Assembly (NCBI RefSeq): GCF_002007205.1
Contig: NZ_LAZS01000008.1
Coordinates: 124,001-188,000 of the forward strand
Direction: 5' to 3'
Source: Ensifer adhaerens
GTDB lineage: Bacteria > Pseudomonadota > Alphaproteobacteria > Rhizobiales > Rhizobiaceae
Length of the DNA stretch: 64,000 bases
Shown: positions 22,768-31,988 of the stretch, piece by piece
Layout: the number at the start of each line of letters is the position of its first letter
Position numbering within the stretch: position 1 is the stretch's first letter
Position numbers and translations under genes: made by a program
The notes under the pieces: generated by a model
What the model was told of the DNA's origin: nothing
Seen by the model: the letters and a program-made list of their open reading frames with translations, nothing else
Databases searched by the model: none

Positions 22768-23574
22768 ATGAACATGCTGAAAGAAGCTCGGCAATCGCTG
22801 ATTGAGGGCATCTCCAACCGTCAGTTTGTGAGGCTGGCCAACGGCACAAGCGCTCTGAAGGGCTACAAACATCGCATCGCGATGAACGACAACGACAGAA
22901 TGATCACACTGACGGACGGCGAAAGCGAACTGCGGATCTGCCGGCGCGACCGTCTCTGGCTTTACAAGCGCGGCATCCAGCCGCGCATGAAGCAACTGTC
23001 GGAATCATACCTGCTGCACCGTATCACGGGTCCCCTTGAAGGCGCCTTTATCGACTGCGGCGCCAATATCGGCGAGCTTGGCGCCTACAGCCGAGCCAAG
23101 GGCCTGGAATACCATGCCTTCGAACCGGAAAACCTGGAGGCGGATTGCTGCGATCGCAACAACTTCGGCGGCAGACGCGGAACAAACCGCTTCGGGCTAT
23201 GGTCCAGTGACGGCGAACTGACCTTCTACTCGAAGCCCGGCACGGCGGACGGATCGCTGTTCGAAACCGAGGCCTATGTCGACCAGTTCAAGATCCAGGT
23301 GCGAAGCCTCGACAGCTATGCCGCCGAAGTCGGCCTCAAGAAGGTTGCCGTCCTGAAGATCGAGGCCGAAGGTGCCGAGCCGGAAATTCTGACCGGAGCC
23401 TATGAAACGCTGAAGTCGACCACCTATGTCACCGTCGACTGCGGCTTCGAGAAAGGCGTCAAGAAGGAGAGCACGCTGGTCCCCGTGTTCAACATCCTGC
23501 TGGAGGCGGGGTTCGAAGCAGTGGAGTGGAACCCGCAGCGTGTGACCGCGCTGTTCAAGGCGAAATCCCGCTAG
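22768..23574 (+). CDS. FkbM-family methyltransferase
   Basis: SAM-dependent O-methyltransferase of 268 residues, of the type that modifies sugars or secondary metabolites. The SAM site is visible as FIDCGANIGELGAYS (motif I, near residue 92) and YHAFEPE (the acidic end of strand 2). The later VLKIEAEGAEPEILTGA segment matches the FkbM signature (usually KIDVEGAE; here KIEAEGAE). The chosen ATG is the first in-frame Met before the conserved region; its ribosome site is weak. It stands alone. The acceptor is unknown; in rhizobia such enzymes often modify exopolysaccharide or O-antigen sugars. Confidence 0.83.
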   Translation: MNMLKEARQSLIEGISNRQFVRLANGTSALKGYKHRIAMNDNDRMITLTDGESELRICRRDRLWLYKRGIQPRMKQLSESYLLHRITGPLEGAFIDCGANIGELGAYSRAKGLEYHAFEPENLEADCCDRNNFGGRRGTNRFGLWSSDGELTFYSKPGTADGSLFETEAYVDQFKIQVRSLDSYAAEVGLKKVAVLKIEAEGAEPEILTGAYETLKSTTYVTVDCGFEKGVKKESTLVPVFNILLEAGFEAVEWNPQRVTALFKAKSR

Positions 23575-23593
23575 CATATCGCCGTCCCGTTGC

Positions 23594-23622
23594 GGATCGC
23601 CGGCCCCAAACGCCGGCGATCC
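23594..23622 (+). terminator. Hairpin terminator after the methyltransferase
   Basis: A perfect 11-bp stem, GGATCGCCGGC with GCCGGCGATCC, and a 7-base loop start 20 bases after the stop codon. There is no clear T-tract, so termination may need Rho, or it may be an mRNA-end stabiliser. Confidence 0.5.
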
Positions 23623-23840
23623 GAGTCCGTCCGCAACGCCAAGGCCGGGTGCGGACGGATCGTTCAGGGCCTGCACAGCGCCCCAAACCGAATACGGTAA
23701 AGCCCGGCAAGGGCGCATTGCCGTGCCACAACATCTCCCGCTAGAACCAGCACGGGCCGCGCAGACACAGGCGCCGCAACGTTGCTGCAATCCTGCTCGA
23801 CCAGATGTGGCGCAACGTTCAACGTATTCGGAGACCTTCA

Positions 23841-24515
23841 ATGCGCCTGCTCCTTGTGGAGGACGAGCTGGAAATGGCGGCCGCGCTCGGTGCCGCGCTC
23901 GGCCGCTACGACATGATCCTGGACCATGCGCCGACGCTCGACCACGCGATGGCGGCGCTCGCCAATCATGTGCATGACGGCATCATCCTTGACCGGCAGT
24001 TGCCGGATGGCGACGGGCTCTCGCTGATCCCGCGCGTCCGCGCGCTCAAATCGGGAATTCCGGTCATCGTGCTCACGGCGCGCGGCGCTGTCGATGAGCG
24101 GGTCCGGGGCCTGGACATGGGCGCCGACGATTATCTCGCCAAGCCCTTTGCCGTCGAGGAACTCCTGGCGCGGATCCGCGCGCTGATGCGACGTTCGCCC
24201 GATATTGCGCCGATTACCGCACGTATCGGCAATCTCGTGTTCGATTTCGATGGCAGGCAGGCAAGCGTCAACGGGCGGATCCTCGACCTTCCGCGGCGGG
24301 AACTGCTGGTCCTGGAGGCACTGGCGCGCCGCCAGGGCCGCACGGTCCAGCGCTCGACACTGGAAGAATCGGTCTACGGCTATGACGACGAAATCCAGTC
24401 CAATTCGCTTGATGCCCATGTGTCGCGATTGCGCCGGAAGCTCTCGGAAACGGGCGCCGGCGTGGAGATCCACAGCATCCGCGGCGTCGGCTACCTCCTG
24501 AGACCTTCCCTATGA
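23841..24515 (+). CDS. OmpR/PhoB-family response regulator
   Basis: A 224-residue transcription factor. The receiver domain (1-115) has the acidic pair in LLVEDELEM, the phosphorylation Asp in IILDRQLPDGDG, the Thr in IVLTARG and the Lys in YLAKPF. The C-terminal winged helix (125-222) carries the OmpR-type recognition region SNSLDAHVSRLRRKL and ends in IRGVGYLL. GGAG upstream fixes the start. It overlaps the histidine kinase gene by four bases (ATGA), so the two form a pair. Target genes are unknown; the outer-membrane protein gene downstream is a candidate by position only. Confidence 0.94.
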   Translation: MRLLLVEDELEMAAALGAALGRYDMILDHAPTLDHAMAALANHVHDGIILDRQLPDGDGLSLIPRVRALKSGIPVIVLTARGAVDERVRGLDMGADDYLAKPFAVEELLARIRALMRRSPDIAPITARIGNLVFDFDGRQASVNGRILDLPRRELLVLEALARRQGRTVQRSTLEESVYGYDDEIQSNSLDAHVSRLRRKLSETGAGVEIHSIRGVGYLLRPSL

Positions 24516-25846
24516 GCCGTCCCGCGAACTCCCTGAAGAAGCGGCTGATCTGGCAGATCCTCGTCTTCCAGGTGGTGCTCTTGAGTGCCGTCATCGCCGG
24601 TTTCATGGCCTTGATCATCCGCGCCGATCTTGGCGGCAAGATCCTCGACGCCGATGCGGCGTCGATTGCGGCCGGCGCCGTCCGGCCCGCGCCGGGAGGT
24701 GGATTGACAATCGTCGAAACGCCCGAGTTGAAGGCGATGCGCAGCGCCTCCCCCGATTTCTGGTTCGTCGCGAGAGACGAGCGGGGCGAGATGATCCGGA
24801 GCGGGCCGGTCCCGGACGCCTACCGAAGCATCAGCGAACATCTCGATCGCGTGACTTACGGCGATATCCGCGATGCCGCCGAACCCTATACGCTCTCCGC
24901 GGTCATCCGCACCGTCACCACCGACAACGGCACCTACACCGTCCTCAGCGGCGCGGGCCGCCTGTGGAGCGCCCTCTTCGCAGTGTTCTTCCTGATGAAC
25001 CTGCTGCTCTTGCCGATCGTGCTGATCGTCGTCCTCATCCCGGCCTTTGCCATCCCGATCATCGTCAGGCGCGCCTTCTCCGGTCTTGCCGAAATGGTGG
25101 ACCAGGCCCAGAAGATCGATGTCGAGCGGCGCGGCGCGCGGCTGCCCGATCACCGCATTCCCGGCGAAGTCCTGCCGCTCGTCGAGGCCTTCAACGGCGC
25201 GCTGCAGCGGCTCGACGAGGGATATGAACGCCGGCAGCGTTTCATCCTCGACGCCGCACACGAACTGAGGACGCCGGTCGCGATCCTGCAGACCCGCCTG
25301 GAAAGCATGGATGCCGGCCCCTTGCGCAACCGGCTGCTGATCGATTCCAACCGCATTGCCGGGCTCGCCGAACAGTTGCTTGACCTCGAACGCATCGACC
25401 GCGACGGCGCGGATTTTGGCCAGATCGACCTGGTGGCGCTCTGCCGCGACGTGACGGCCGATCTCGCTCCGCTTGCGCTTTCGGCCGGCTGCGAGCTTTC
25501 CTTCGCCCCGGGCACGGAGCGTGTCGTCGTGCGCGGCGACACCGGCGCCATCGAGCGGGCGGTTACCAACCTCGTGCGCAACGCCATCGAACACGCCGGC
25601 GGCCTGATCACGATCCGGGTGGAGCGCGGCGGCGTCATCGAAGTCACCGACGAGGGCCCGGGCATTCCGGAACGCGAACGCGAGCGGATCTTCGAACCGT
25701 TCCATCGCCTGCAGCCGCGGGACCATGGCGCCGGGCTCGGGTTGCATCTGGTCAGCGAAATCATCGGCCGGCACAAGGGCCACATCTCGGTTGTCGATGA
25801 TCCCTCGGGCGGCGCGTGCTTCCGTATAAGCTTGCCCGCCGGCTAA
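24512..25846 (+). CDS. Sensor histidine kinase
   Basis: Inner-membrane kinase partner of the upstream response regulator, 444 residues. TM1 is at about 13-36 and TM2 at about 155-185, with a periplasmic sensor of roughly 115 residues between them. The H-box is FILDAAHELRTPVAILQTRLE (phosphorylated His near residue 250). The ATPase part has the N-box TNLVRNAIEHAG, the G1 box DEGPGIP, the F box and GAGLGLHLVSEII (G2). A HAMP-like linker precedes the H-box. The signal is unknown. Confidence 0.93.
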   Translation: MSRPANSLKKRLIWQILVFQVVLLSAVIAGFMALIIRADLGGKILDADAASIAAGAVRPAPGGGLTIVETPELKAMRSASPDFWFVARDERGEMIRSGPVPDAYRSISEHLDRVTYGDIRDAAEPYTLSAVIRTVTTDNGTYTVLSGAGRLWSALFAVFFLMNLLLLPIVLIVVLIPAFAIPIIVRRAFSGLAEMVDQAQKIDVERRGARLPDHRIPGEVLPLVEAFNGALQRLDEGYERRQRFILDAAHELRTPVAILQTRLESMDAGPLRNRLLIDSNRIAGLAEQLLDLERIDRDGADFGQIDLVALCRDVTADLAPLALSAGCELSFAPGTERVVVRGDTGAIERAVTNLVRNAIEHAGGLITIRVERGGVIEVTDEGPGIPERERERIFEPFHRLQPRDHGAGLGLHLVSEIIGRHKGHISVVDDPSGGACFRISLPAG

Positions 25847-25886
25847 GCCCATAAGTATGGTTAACATGCAATTAACAACAAAATCA

Positions 25887-25904
25887 GCAACTTAGTCAAG
25901 TTGC
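25887..25904. promoter_or_regulatory. Inverted repeat upstream of the outer-membrane protein gene
   Basis: GCAACTT-AGTC-AAGTTGC is a perfect 7-bp inverted repeat in an AT-rich stretch. It lies 41 bases after the histidine kinase stop and about 135 bases before the omp start. It may be an operator for the omp gene or a weak 3' hairpin for the two-component operon. Confidence 0.35.
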
Positions 25905-26039
25905 GCAATGTTGATGCAATCCGTGAGGCCGACAAAGGCGATGTACCGTCCAAACATCGCCCTCCCGCCCCCAAGGTGAAACGGGCATGGCAAGACGCAA
26001 GCGCCATGACGGCGCGTTTCCTATCCACGGAGCAAGAAA

Positions 26040-26666
26040 ATGCGGCAATCGAGCAAGTTTTCCATCCAGTCGGGTCTCACCCTCCTGGCCCTCTTCGGCG
26101 CACAGCCGTCCCAGGCGGCTGATTTCTCCGCGCCCACCTACCAGGATCCGCCGGCCTTCAGCTGGAGCGGCGCCTATGTCGGTGCCCATGGCGGCCTTGG
26201 CTTTACCGGCAGCCCCAACCCCTTCGCCGACCGCAATGGCGTCGCGCTCGGCGTCCAGGCCGGCTACAACATGCAGGCCGGCCCCGGCATCGTCGGTGCG
26301 GAAATCGAGGGCTCCTATCTCGGCGACACCGAACACAAGGTCAACGGCGGCAAGCTCAAGGAGAAATGGCGCGGCGCCATCAAGGCGAAGGCGGGTCTCA
26401 CCTTCGACCAGACGCTCGTCTACGGTACGGCGGGTTACGCCATGACCAGCTACAAGAAGGCTGGCGGCGTACAGAAGGACGTCGGGTTCAAGGGCGGCTA
26501 CCTGCTCGGCGCCGGCGTAGAGCAGGCCTTTGCCGGCGGCCTCTCTGCCAAGCTCGAATACAACTACATCACGACACCCGATGTCCGCACCCACACGAGC
26601 TCAGGCTCCAGCGAAAAGGACATCAACAGCCACGTCATCAAGGCCGGCATCAACATGCGTTTCTGA
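26040..26666 (+). CDS. Outer-membrane beta-barrel protein, Omp25/RopB type
   Basis: A 208-residue outer-membrane protein. The signal peptide (about 1-27) ends SQAA. The mature N-terminus has the alphaproteobacterial motif WSGAYVGAHGGLGF (usual form WTGFYVG...G.G), followed by eight predicted strands and a terminal MRF. Typical motifs of this group are GVQAGYNMQAGPGIVGAEIEGSY and GAGVEQAFAGGLSAKLEYNYI. Relatives are major surface proteins of rhizobia and Brucella that affect envelope stability and host interaction. It lies downstream of a two-component system that could control it. Confidence 0.88.
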   Translation: MRQSSKFSIQSGLTLLALFGAQPSQAADFSAPTYQDPPAFSWSGAYVGAHGGLGFTGSPNPFADRNGVALGVQAGYNMQAGPGIVGAEIEGSYLGDTEHKVNGGKLKEKWRGAIKAKAGLTFDQTLVYGTAGYAMTSYKKAGGVQKDVGFKGGYLLGAGVEQAFAGGLSAKLEYNYITTPDVRTHTSSGSSEKDINSHVIKAGINMRF

Positions 26667-26742
26667 CGGGTCCGGCGGTTTGCGGCGGCGTGGTGATGTT
26701 CCTCCCGGCAGCACCTCCGCCCAGCCGATGCCCTTGCCCGGA

Positions 26743-28272
26743 TCACTCCGCCGCTTGCCTCTCCGATCGCTCGGGCGTCGCCAGCCGGCGCCAGATCGGC
26801 GCCATGGCAGCGGCGATCTCGCTGTAAAGCGTAAAGCGCCTGTGATAGTGCGCGGCAAGCGCCGGGTTCGGCCGGTAGTGGCGTTCGGTCTTGACCATCG
26901 CCGCGGCACCGGCGGCAATGTCGGCGAAAAGGCCGATGCCGGCGCCCGCCGTGATCGCCGCGCCGAGCGCGCCCGTTTCGCGTGAACGGGCGACCGTTAC
27001 CGGCACATCAAGCACGTCGGCAAAGATCTGCGGCCAGATCAGGCTACGCGATCCGCCGCCGGAGAGCACCGCCTCGTCGAAACGCGCACCGGCGGAACGC
27101 AGCGCCGCGATGTGCTGGCGATGGCCGAAGGCGACGCCTTCGAGCACGGCGCGCACCAGATGGCCCTTCGTGTGCCAACCGGCAATGCCGTAGAAACCGG
27201 CTCGCGCGTTGCCATCCTGCTGCGCGCCGTAGAGGAACGGATGGTAGAGCGGATCGTTCGCCGCCGGCATAATCTCAGCCGCGAGCTGGCAGCAGAGATC
27301 GAAGGGCGAACGGCCGTCCTTGCCGTCGTGCGGGAAGAGTTCGCGCACCAGCCATTCGAGATTGGCCGCCGACGTGGCGCTCGCCTCGATCGCCATGTAG
27401 CGCTTGCGGTCGAAGGTCGACGACATGAAGATCGGGCGAGAGAGATCAGGCTGGTCGATGATCACCTGGTTGATGCTCCAGGTCCCGGCGATGATCGAGG
27501 CAGCACCGGTCTTGGTGACGCCCGAGCCGATCGCCGAGGCGACTACGTCGAAGAGACCGCCGACAACCGGCGTGCCGGCCGCCAGCCCCGTTTGCGCCGC
27601 CGCGTCTTCGGTAACCGTGCCGACGATATCGGCGCTCTCGGCGAGATTGGGCAGCAGGTCCATGTCATCGCCGAGGCCATAGGCCTTCATTAATGCCGCA
27701 TCGTAACGCCGACCGGCGACGTCGAGCAGGCCCGCACCACTCATGTCCGAAACGTCACTGACGCGCGCACCGGTCAATCGGTTGACGACGAAGTCCTTGC
27801 AGAGAAACACCGTGCCGACCTTCGCAAAGAGTTCGGGGCGATGCCGTTTCAGCCAGGCAAGCAGCGTCGGCGTCTGGGAGGGCCAGGGCTTCTGTCCGGC
27901 GATCGGATAGGTTCGCTCGCCGACGCCTTCGGCCAGCCAGTCCTCGACGAGGCCGGCGGCACGGGTATCGAGCGACTGAATGCCGACGAGCGGCTCACCG
28001 CTTCGATCCAGTGCATAGAGACCGTTGCCGTGCCCGGCACAGCCGATCGCGGCGATTTCGCTGGCATCAATGCCGGCGCGCTCGATGCAGGCGCGGATAA
28101 CCACCTTGGCATGGCTCCACAGCTCGCCGAGCCCGCGCTCGACATGGCCCGGCATCGGCACCTGGCTATGCCCTTCCTCCGCGGCCATCGCGATCTCGTT
28201 GCCGTCACGATCAAAAAGCACCGCCTTGATCACGGTGTTCCCGGCGTCGATCCCGAGCAGATACTTTCCCAT
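26743..28272 (-). CDS. FGGY-family carbohydrate kinase (LyxK-like)
   Basis: ATP-dependent kinase of a sugar, ketose or polyol, 509 residues. The FGGY features are present: YLLGIDAGNTVIKAVLFD (phosphate 1) at the N-terminus and VVGGLFDVVASAIGSG mid-protein. FLYGAQQDGNARAGFYGI and AVLEGVAFGHRQHI follow, with LSGGGSRSLIWPQIFADVL (adenosine motif). The pattern resembles L-xylulose kinase LyxK and EryA-type polyol kinases. The ATG at 28272 has GGGAGGGG upstream; an upstream in-frame start is less likely. It is last in the operon, 144 bases after the aldolase gene, with a palindromic repeat in the gap. Confidence 0.88.
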   Translation of the reverse strand: MGKYLLGIDAGNTVIKAVLFDRDGNEIAMAAEEGHSQVPMPGHVERGLGELWSHAKVVIRACIERAGIDASEIAAIGCAGHGNGLYALDRSGEPLVGIQSLDTRAAGLVEDWLAEGVGERTYPIAGQKPWPSQTPTLLAWLKRHRPELFAKVGTVFLCKDFVVNRLTGARVSDVSDMSGAGLLDVAGRRYDAALMKAYGLGDDMDLLPNLAESADIVGTVTEDAAAQTGLAAGTPVVGGLFDVVASAIGSGVTKTGAASIIAGTWSINQVIIDQPDLSRPIFMSSTFDRKRYMAIEASATSAANLEWLVRELFPHDGKDGRSPFDLCCQLAAEIMPAANDPLYHPFLYGAQQDGNARAGFYGIAGWHTKGHLVRAVLEGVAFGHRQHIAALRSAGARFDEAVLSGGGSRSLIWPQIFADVLDVPVTVARSRETGALGAAITAGAGIGLFADIAAGAAAMVKTERHYRPNPALAAHYHRRFTLYSEIAAAMAPIWRRLATPERSERQAAE

Positions 28273-28364
28273 AGGCGAACCCCTCCCAAGGTTCTCAATC
28301 CAGTTGCCGGAACGCTGCCGGTGTCCTCGCAGCGGCAGCGTTCCCTTCGCGCCGGAGCATCCTT

Positions 28365-28384
28365 GTGCATTCAACCGAATGCAC
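28365..28384. repeat. Palindromic repeat related to 8801-8820
   Basis: GTGCATTC-AACC-GAATGCAC is a perfect inverted repeat. It differs at only three positions from the element at 8801-8820. It sits between the aldolase and kinase genes, inside the operon, and may lower or stabilise the downstream message. Confidence 0.6.
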
Positions 28385-28416
28385 CTGCTCCTGAAGCGCG
28401 ATACCGATCGCCGATC

Positions 28417-29259
28417 TCAGCCGCGCTGGTAGAGCGCGTAGGCTTCCTCGCCGGTCGCATCCTCGTGGATGATCGCCATCAGGCCGCGCACAACGGCGCT
28501 CGGATTGGCGTGCTGATAGATGTTTCGGCCATAGACCATGCCCATTGCACCCTGGCGCATCAAGGCCGCAGACTTGTCAAAGACATTGCGCAGGTCCTCC
28601 TTGCCACCGCCGCGCACCAGAACCGGGCAGCGCGCCGCCTCGACGACCCGGTGGAAATCCTCCGCATTCGTCGTCGGATCGGCCTTGACGATATCCGCCC
28701 CCATTTCGCGTGCAAGCCTTGTCAGCGTCACGATCTTCTCGGCGTCGCCGTCGACCATGTAACCGCCATGCTCGGTCACCGGCTGCATCACCAAGGGCTC
28801 GATCATCAGCGGCATGCCGTATTTGTCGCAATCGGCGCGGACCCGCGAGATGTTGGCGACGCATTGGCGGAAGAGATCCGGCTCGTCCGGCAGCATGAAG
28901 AGATTGACGACGACGCAGGCGGCATCCATCGCCAGCGCGCCGATCAGCGGCTCGGCTTCGTTCTGCAGCACCGCCCACATCTGTCGGTGGCGGATGCGGT
29001 TATAGGGGTTGCCCATGTCGATGCGCATGACGAGCGCCGGCTTGTTCTTGCCGGGCACCTCCTGCAACAGGTCAGCCTGGCCGTAGTTCATCTGGATGGC
29101 GTCCGGGCCAGCGGCGACCAGCGCCTTCACCACGGACGACATGTCCTCGAGGCCGTTCAGGAAGGACGGTTCGTTGCAGACACCGTGATCGATCGCGACG
29201 TCGAGGCAACGTCCACCACCGAAAAGACGGTTCATCCGGACCTTGCTGTTGTTTCGCAT
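28417..29259 (-). CDS. LsrF/DhnA-type class I aldolase
   Basis: A 280-residue TIM-barrel protein of the DeoC/class I (archaeal-type) fructose-bisphosphate aldolase group (COG1830). It contains LDVAIDHGV at the start, a likely Schiff-base Lys in GADIVKADPT (near residue 190), and a C-terminal phosphate-binding run VLVRGGGKED followed by GMVYGRNIYQH. Relatives cleave or thiolyse ketose phosphates; LsrF handles phospho-AI-2. AAAGGAG fixes the start. The gene overlaps the upstream dehydrogenase gene by 28 bases. In this operon it probably cleaves the ketose phosphate made by the kinase and dehydrogenase. The exact substrate is unknown. Confidence 0.85.
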   Translation of the reverse strand: MRNNSKVRMNRLFGGGRCLDVAIDHGVCNEPSFLNGLEDMSSVVKALVAAGPDAIQMNYGQADLLQEVPGKNKPALVMRIDMGNPYNRIRHRQMWAVLQNEAEPLIGALAMDAACVVVNLFMLPDEPDLFRQCVANISRVRADCDKYGMPLMIEPLVMQPVTEHGGYMVDGDAEKIVTLTRLAREMGADIVKADPTTNAEDFHRVVEAARCPVLVRGGGKEDLRNVFDKSAALMRQGAMGMVYGRNIYQHANPSAVVRGLMAIIHEDATGEEAYALYQRG

Positions 29260-30980
29260 AATGCACTCCTTTGTTCGTTCCGTACGGATAGGGTTTGTTC
29301 GTCGACGCCATGGCGCTCGGCGAGAAGGGTAAGAAATCGCTTACGCTCTGTTGCCGCCTGCACCGGCGGCCAGTGTTTCTCGATCGCCAGCAAGGCAAGC
29401 GCCGCATCCACCATATCGAGCGAGAGCTCGCCAGATATCGCCAGCGTCGTGCGGCGCAGCAGCAGATCGTCGAGATGTTCGACGGCCTCGCTGCGGATCA
29501 GGAACTGCAGCTCGCGCGCCGAATAATCGGGATGCGGCAAGGCATGATCCGTGCCGGCGGCGATGAAATCGGCAATCAGGGTCGAGTCGGTTCCGTAGCG
29601 TGCAAGCAGGGTGTGCACGCGCGCCCCGGAAAGGCCGGTCGCCGCGGCGACATCGTGAACCCAGGCCTCACGGTCGGACGGAAAGTGCCGGCCGCCCCCG
29701 ATGGCACGATCGCCGGTCGATACGCGGCGCTGCTTTTCGAGCCGCTTCAAAGCGAGGTCCGCCGCCATTTCGCCGAAGGAACGGAACGTCGTCCACTTGC
29801 CGCCGATCATGCAGAGCACCGGCGCTCCGCCATCGCGGCACTCGACGAAGGTGCAGAAGTGGTCGCGCGGGATACGGCCAGTGAAGCTGTCCTGGCTCGC
29901 CGGCAAGGGCCGCACGCCTGCAAATTGATAGACCACCTCGTCGGGTCGGATCTTGATGTCGGGCAGCACGAAGGCGAGCGATTGCAGGATGTAGTCTCGC
30001 TCGTCCGGCTCACAGCGAACGGTTGACGGGTCATCAACACGGATGTCCGTCGAGCCCACCAGCACCTTGCCGAGATAGGGAAAGAGGATGCAGATGCGCC
30101 CATCCTCGTTCTCGTAGTAGATCATGTGGCCGTCGAGTGCTTCCATCAGCGCCGTATTGTCGATGATGAGGTGCGATCCCTTGGTGCCGCCCATCAGCGG
30201 CGCCGGCTTCGACGCCGCGGCAAACAGCGCGCTGTTGGCGATATCGATCCAGCCGCCGGTGGCGTTGATGATGAGGCTCGGCTCGATCGCAGCCGAGGCG
30301 CCGCTGATACCGTCCTTCAGTTCGAAGCGTCCGGGGGCTGCAAGCGTCAACTCCGCATAGTTGAGCGCGCCGGCATGAGAACCGGCGGCGAGACCGTCCT
30401 TCAACAGCTCGATGCCGAGGCGCTCCGGCTGGCTGACCCAGGCGTCGTAGTAGGTGGCCGAGCTCTTGATGTCGGGATTGAGCGCCGGCCAGCGGGCAAG
30501 TGTGGCACGCCGGCCGCGAAAGGCGTGCTTCGGCATCAGCGCCCGCTTGCGCGTCAGGAAATCATAGATGCCAAGGCCCATCTTGACCGCGACCGCGCCG
30601 CGGCGGCTCGGCCGGCGCGTCAGGCCCAGGAAGCGCACGGCGCCATTGGCGAGACCGGAGAAGATATCGAAGACCGGCACCGTCGTCGGCAAGGGCGCGA
30701 CGTAATGCGGTGCGTTCTTGAGCAACCGGTCGCGCTCGACGAGCGATTCCCTGACCAGGCTGAACTCGCCGTTTTCGAGATAGCGCAGCCCGCCATGTAC
30801 CATGCGCGACAGAGCCGCACTGGCACCCGAACAGTAGTCGTGCTTTTCGACGAGCAGCACGTTCACCCCCTGCAGCGCCAGTTCGCGAAAGACGCTGAGG
30901 CCGTTGATGCCGCCGCCGAGGACGCACACGTCCACCTTCGGGCTCTTGGCGAGCCCGTTGAAAATCTCTTCACGGTTCAT
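29232..30980 (-). CDS. FAD-dependent glycerol-3-phosphate dehydrogenase family protein (GlpD/EryB-like)
   Basis: Membrane-associated flavoprotein oxidase of 582 residues that feeds electrons to quinone. The N-terminal FAD-binding fold shows VCVLGGGINGLSVFRELA and VEKHDYCSGASAALSRMVHGGLRYLENGEFSLV, the GlpD hallmark. FPYLGKVLVGSTD and a late GGKWTTFRSFGEMA are also conserved, and a C-terminal helical domain follows. GlpD oxidises glycerol 3-phosphate and EryB oxidises erythritol 4-phosphate. Placement with a polyol-type kinase and an aldolase suggests a longer polyol phosphate. It starts 12 bases after the aldo-keto reductase gene. Confidence 0.88.
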   Translation of the reverse strand: MNREEIFNGLAKSPKVDVCVLGGGINGLSVFRELALQGVNVLLVEKHDYCSGASAALSRMVHGGLRYLENGEFSLVRESLVERDRLLKNAPHYVAPLPTTVPVFDIFSGLANGAVRFLGLTRRPSRRGAVAVKMGLGIYDFLTRKRALMPKHAFRGRRATLARWPALNPDIKSSATYYDAWVSQPERLGIELLKDGLAAGSHAGALNYAELTLAAPGRFELKDGISGASAAIEPSLIINATGGWIDIANSALFAAASKPAPLMGGTKGSHLIIDNTALMEALDGHMIYYENEDGRICILFPYLGKVLVGSTDIRVDDPSTVRCEPDERDYILQSLAFVLPDIKIRPDEVVYQFAGVRPLPASQDSFTGRIPRDHFCTFVECRDGGAPVLCMIGGKWTTFRSFGEMAADLALKRLEKQRRVSTGDRAIGGGRHFPSDREAWVHDVAAATGLSGARVHTLLARYGTDSTLIADFIAAGTDHALPHPDYSARELQFLIRSEAVEHLDDLLLRRTTLAISGELSLDMVDAALALLAIEKHWPPVQAATERKRFLTLLAERHGVDEQTLSVRNEQRSALCETTARSG

Positions 30981-30992
30981 GATGGCAGTCCG

Positions 30993-31988
30993 TTAGCTGT
31001 CCATGTTGACGAGTTTCGCCGCGATCACCGCGTCGATGCCCTTAAGGTCGTCATGATCGAGCCGGATCGTCCCGGCCCTTGCATTGTCGAGAGCTTGCGC
31101 CGGATTGCGTGCGCCACAGAGCGCGAAGGTCACGCCCTCCTGGGCAAGCGTCCAGGCAATGACGATCTGGGCGATCGTCGCGCCATGTTTTTCCGCGACC
31201 GGCCGGATCGCCTTGGCAAAGGCTGCGACTTTCTCACGGTTGCCGACCGAGAAGCGCGGGTTGTCGCGCCGCTGGTCGTCGCCGGAAAACACCCGCTCCG
31301 GCCCGATGCTGCCCGAGAGAAGGCCAAGCGCCAGCGAGGAATAGCTGAGCGTCGCAACGCCGTTGCGCTTCGTCAGCGGCAAGAGCTCCGTCTCGATCTC
31401 GCGATCGATCATGCTGAAGCGTTCCTGGATCGCGTCGAGCCCGCCGGTCGCGATGTACTGCTGCAGTTCGCCGCGTTCGACATTGCTGGCGCCGATCGCC
31501 CTGATCTTGCCGGCGGCGCGCAGCTCTTCGAGCGCGGCCATGGTCTCCTCGATCGGCGTCGTCGGGTCCTGCCAATGGGTGATGTAGAGGTCGATGTAGT
31601 CGGTGTCGAGCCGCTTCAGGCTCTGCTCGACCTCGTGATGGATCGCATCTCGGCCGAGGTAGCGGTGCACCGGCTTGCCGTCCTGGTCGAAGAAGTGCTT
31701 GCCCTTGTCCGTATGCCAGACGAGCCCGCACTTGGTGGCGATGATTGCCTTGTCGCGGCGGCCGGCCAAAGCCTTGCCGACAATCTCTTCCGAGCGGCCG
31801 AGGCCATAGGCCGGCGCCGTATCGATCAGCGTCACACCGGCGTCCAGCGAGGCCTGGATCGCCGCGATCGATTCCCGCTCGTCCGTGCCGCCCCACATCC
31901 AGCCGCCGATCGCCCAGGTACCGAGCCCGACGGCCGAAGCCTTCACGCCCGATCGGCCGATCTCCCGTTTCAATTGATCCCCGCTCAT
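30993..31988 (-). CDS. Aldo/keto reductase
   Basis: NADPH-dependent reductase of 331 residues with a TIM barrel. The catalytic tetrad is visible: Asp in LIDTAPAYG, Tyr in the same motif, Lys in IATKCG, and His in YITHWQDP. The cofactor-binding end reads GVTFALCGARNPAQALDNA. It overlaps the SorC regulator gene by four bases (ATGA) and precedes the GlpD-like gene, so it belongs to the operon. It may reduce the aldehyde released by the aldolase or interconvert the incoming sugar and polyol. Confidence 0.9.
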   Translation of the reverse strand: MSGDQLKREIGRSGVKASAVGLGTWAIGGWMWGGTDERESIAAIQASLDAGVTLIDTAPAYGLGRSEEIVGKALAGRRDKAIIATKCGLVWHTDKGKHFFDQDGKPVHRYLGRDAIHHEVEQSLKRLDTDYIDLYITHWQDPTTPIEETMAALEELRAAGKIRAIGASNVERGELQQYIATGGLDAIQERFSMIDREIETELLPLTKRNGVATLSYSSLALGLLSGSIGPERVFSGDDQRRDNPRFSVGNREKVAAFAKAIRPVAEKHGATIAQIVIAWTLAQEGVTFALCGARNPAQALDNARAGTIRLDHDDLKGIDAVIAAKLVNMDS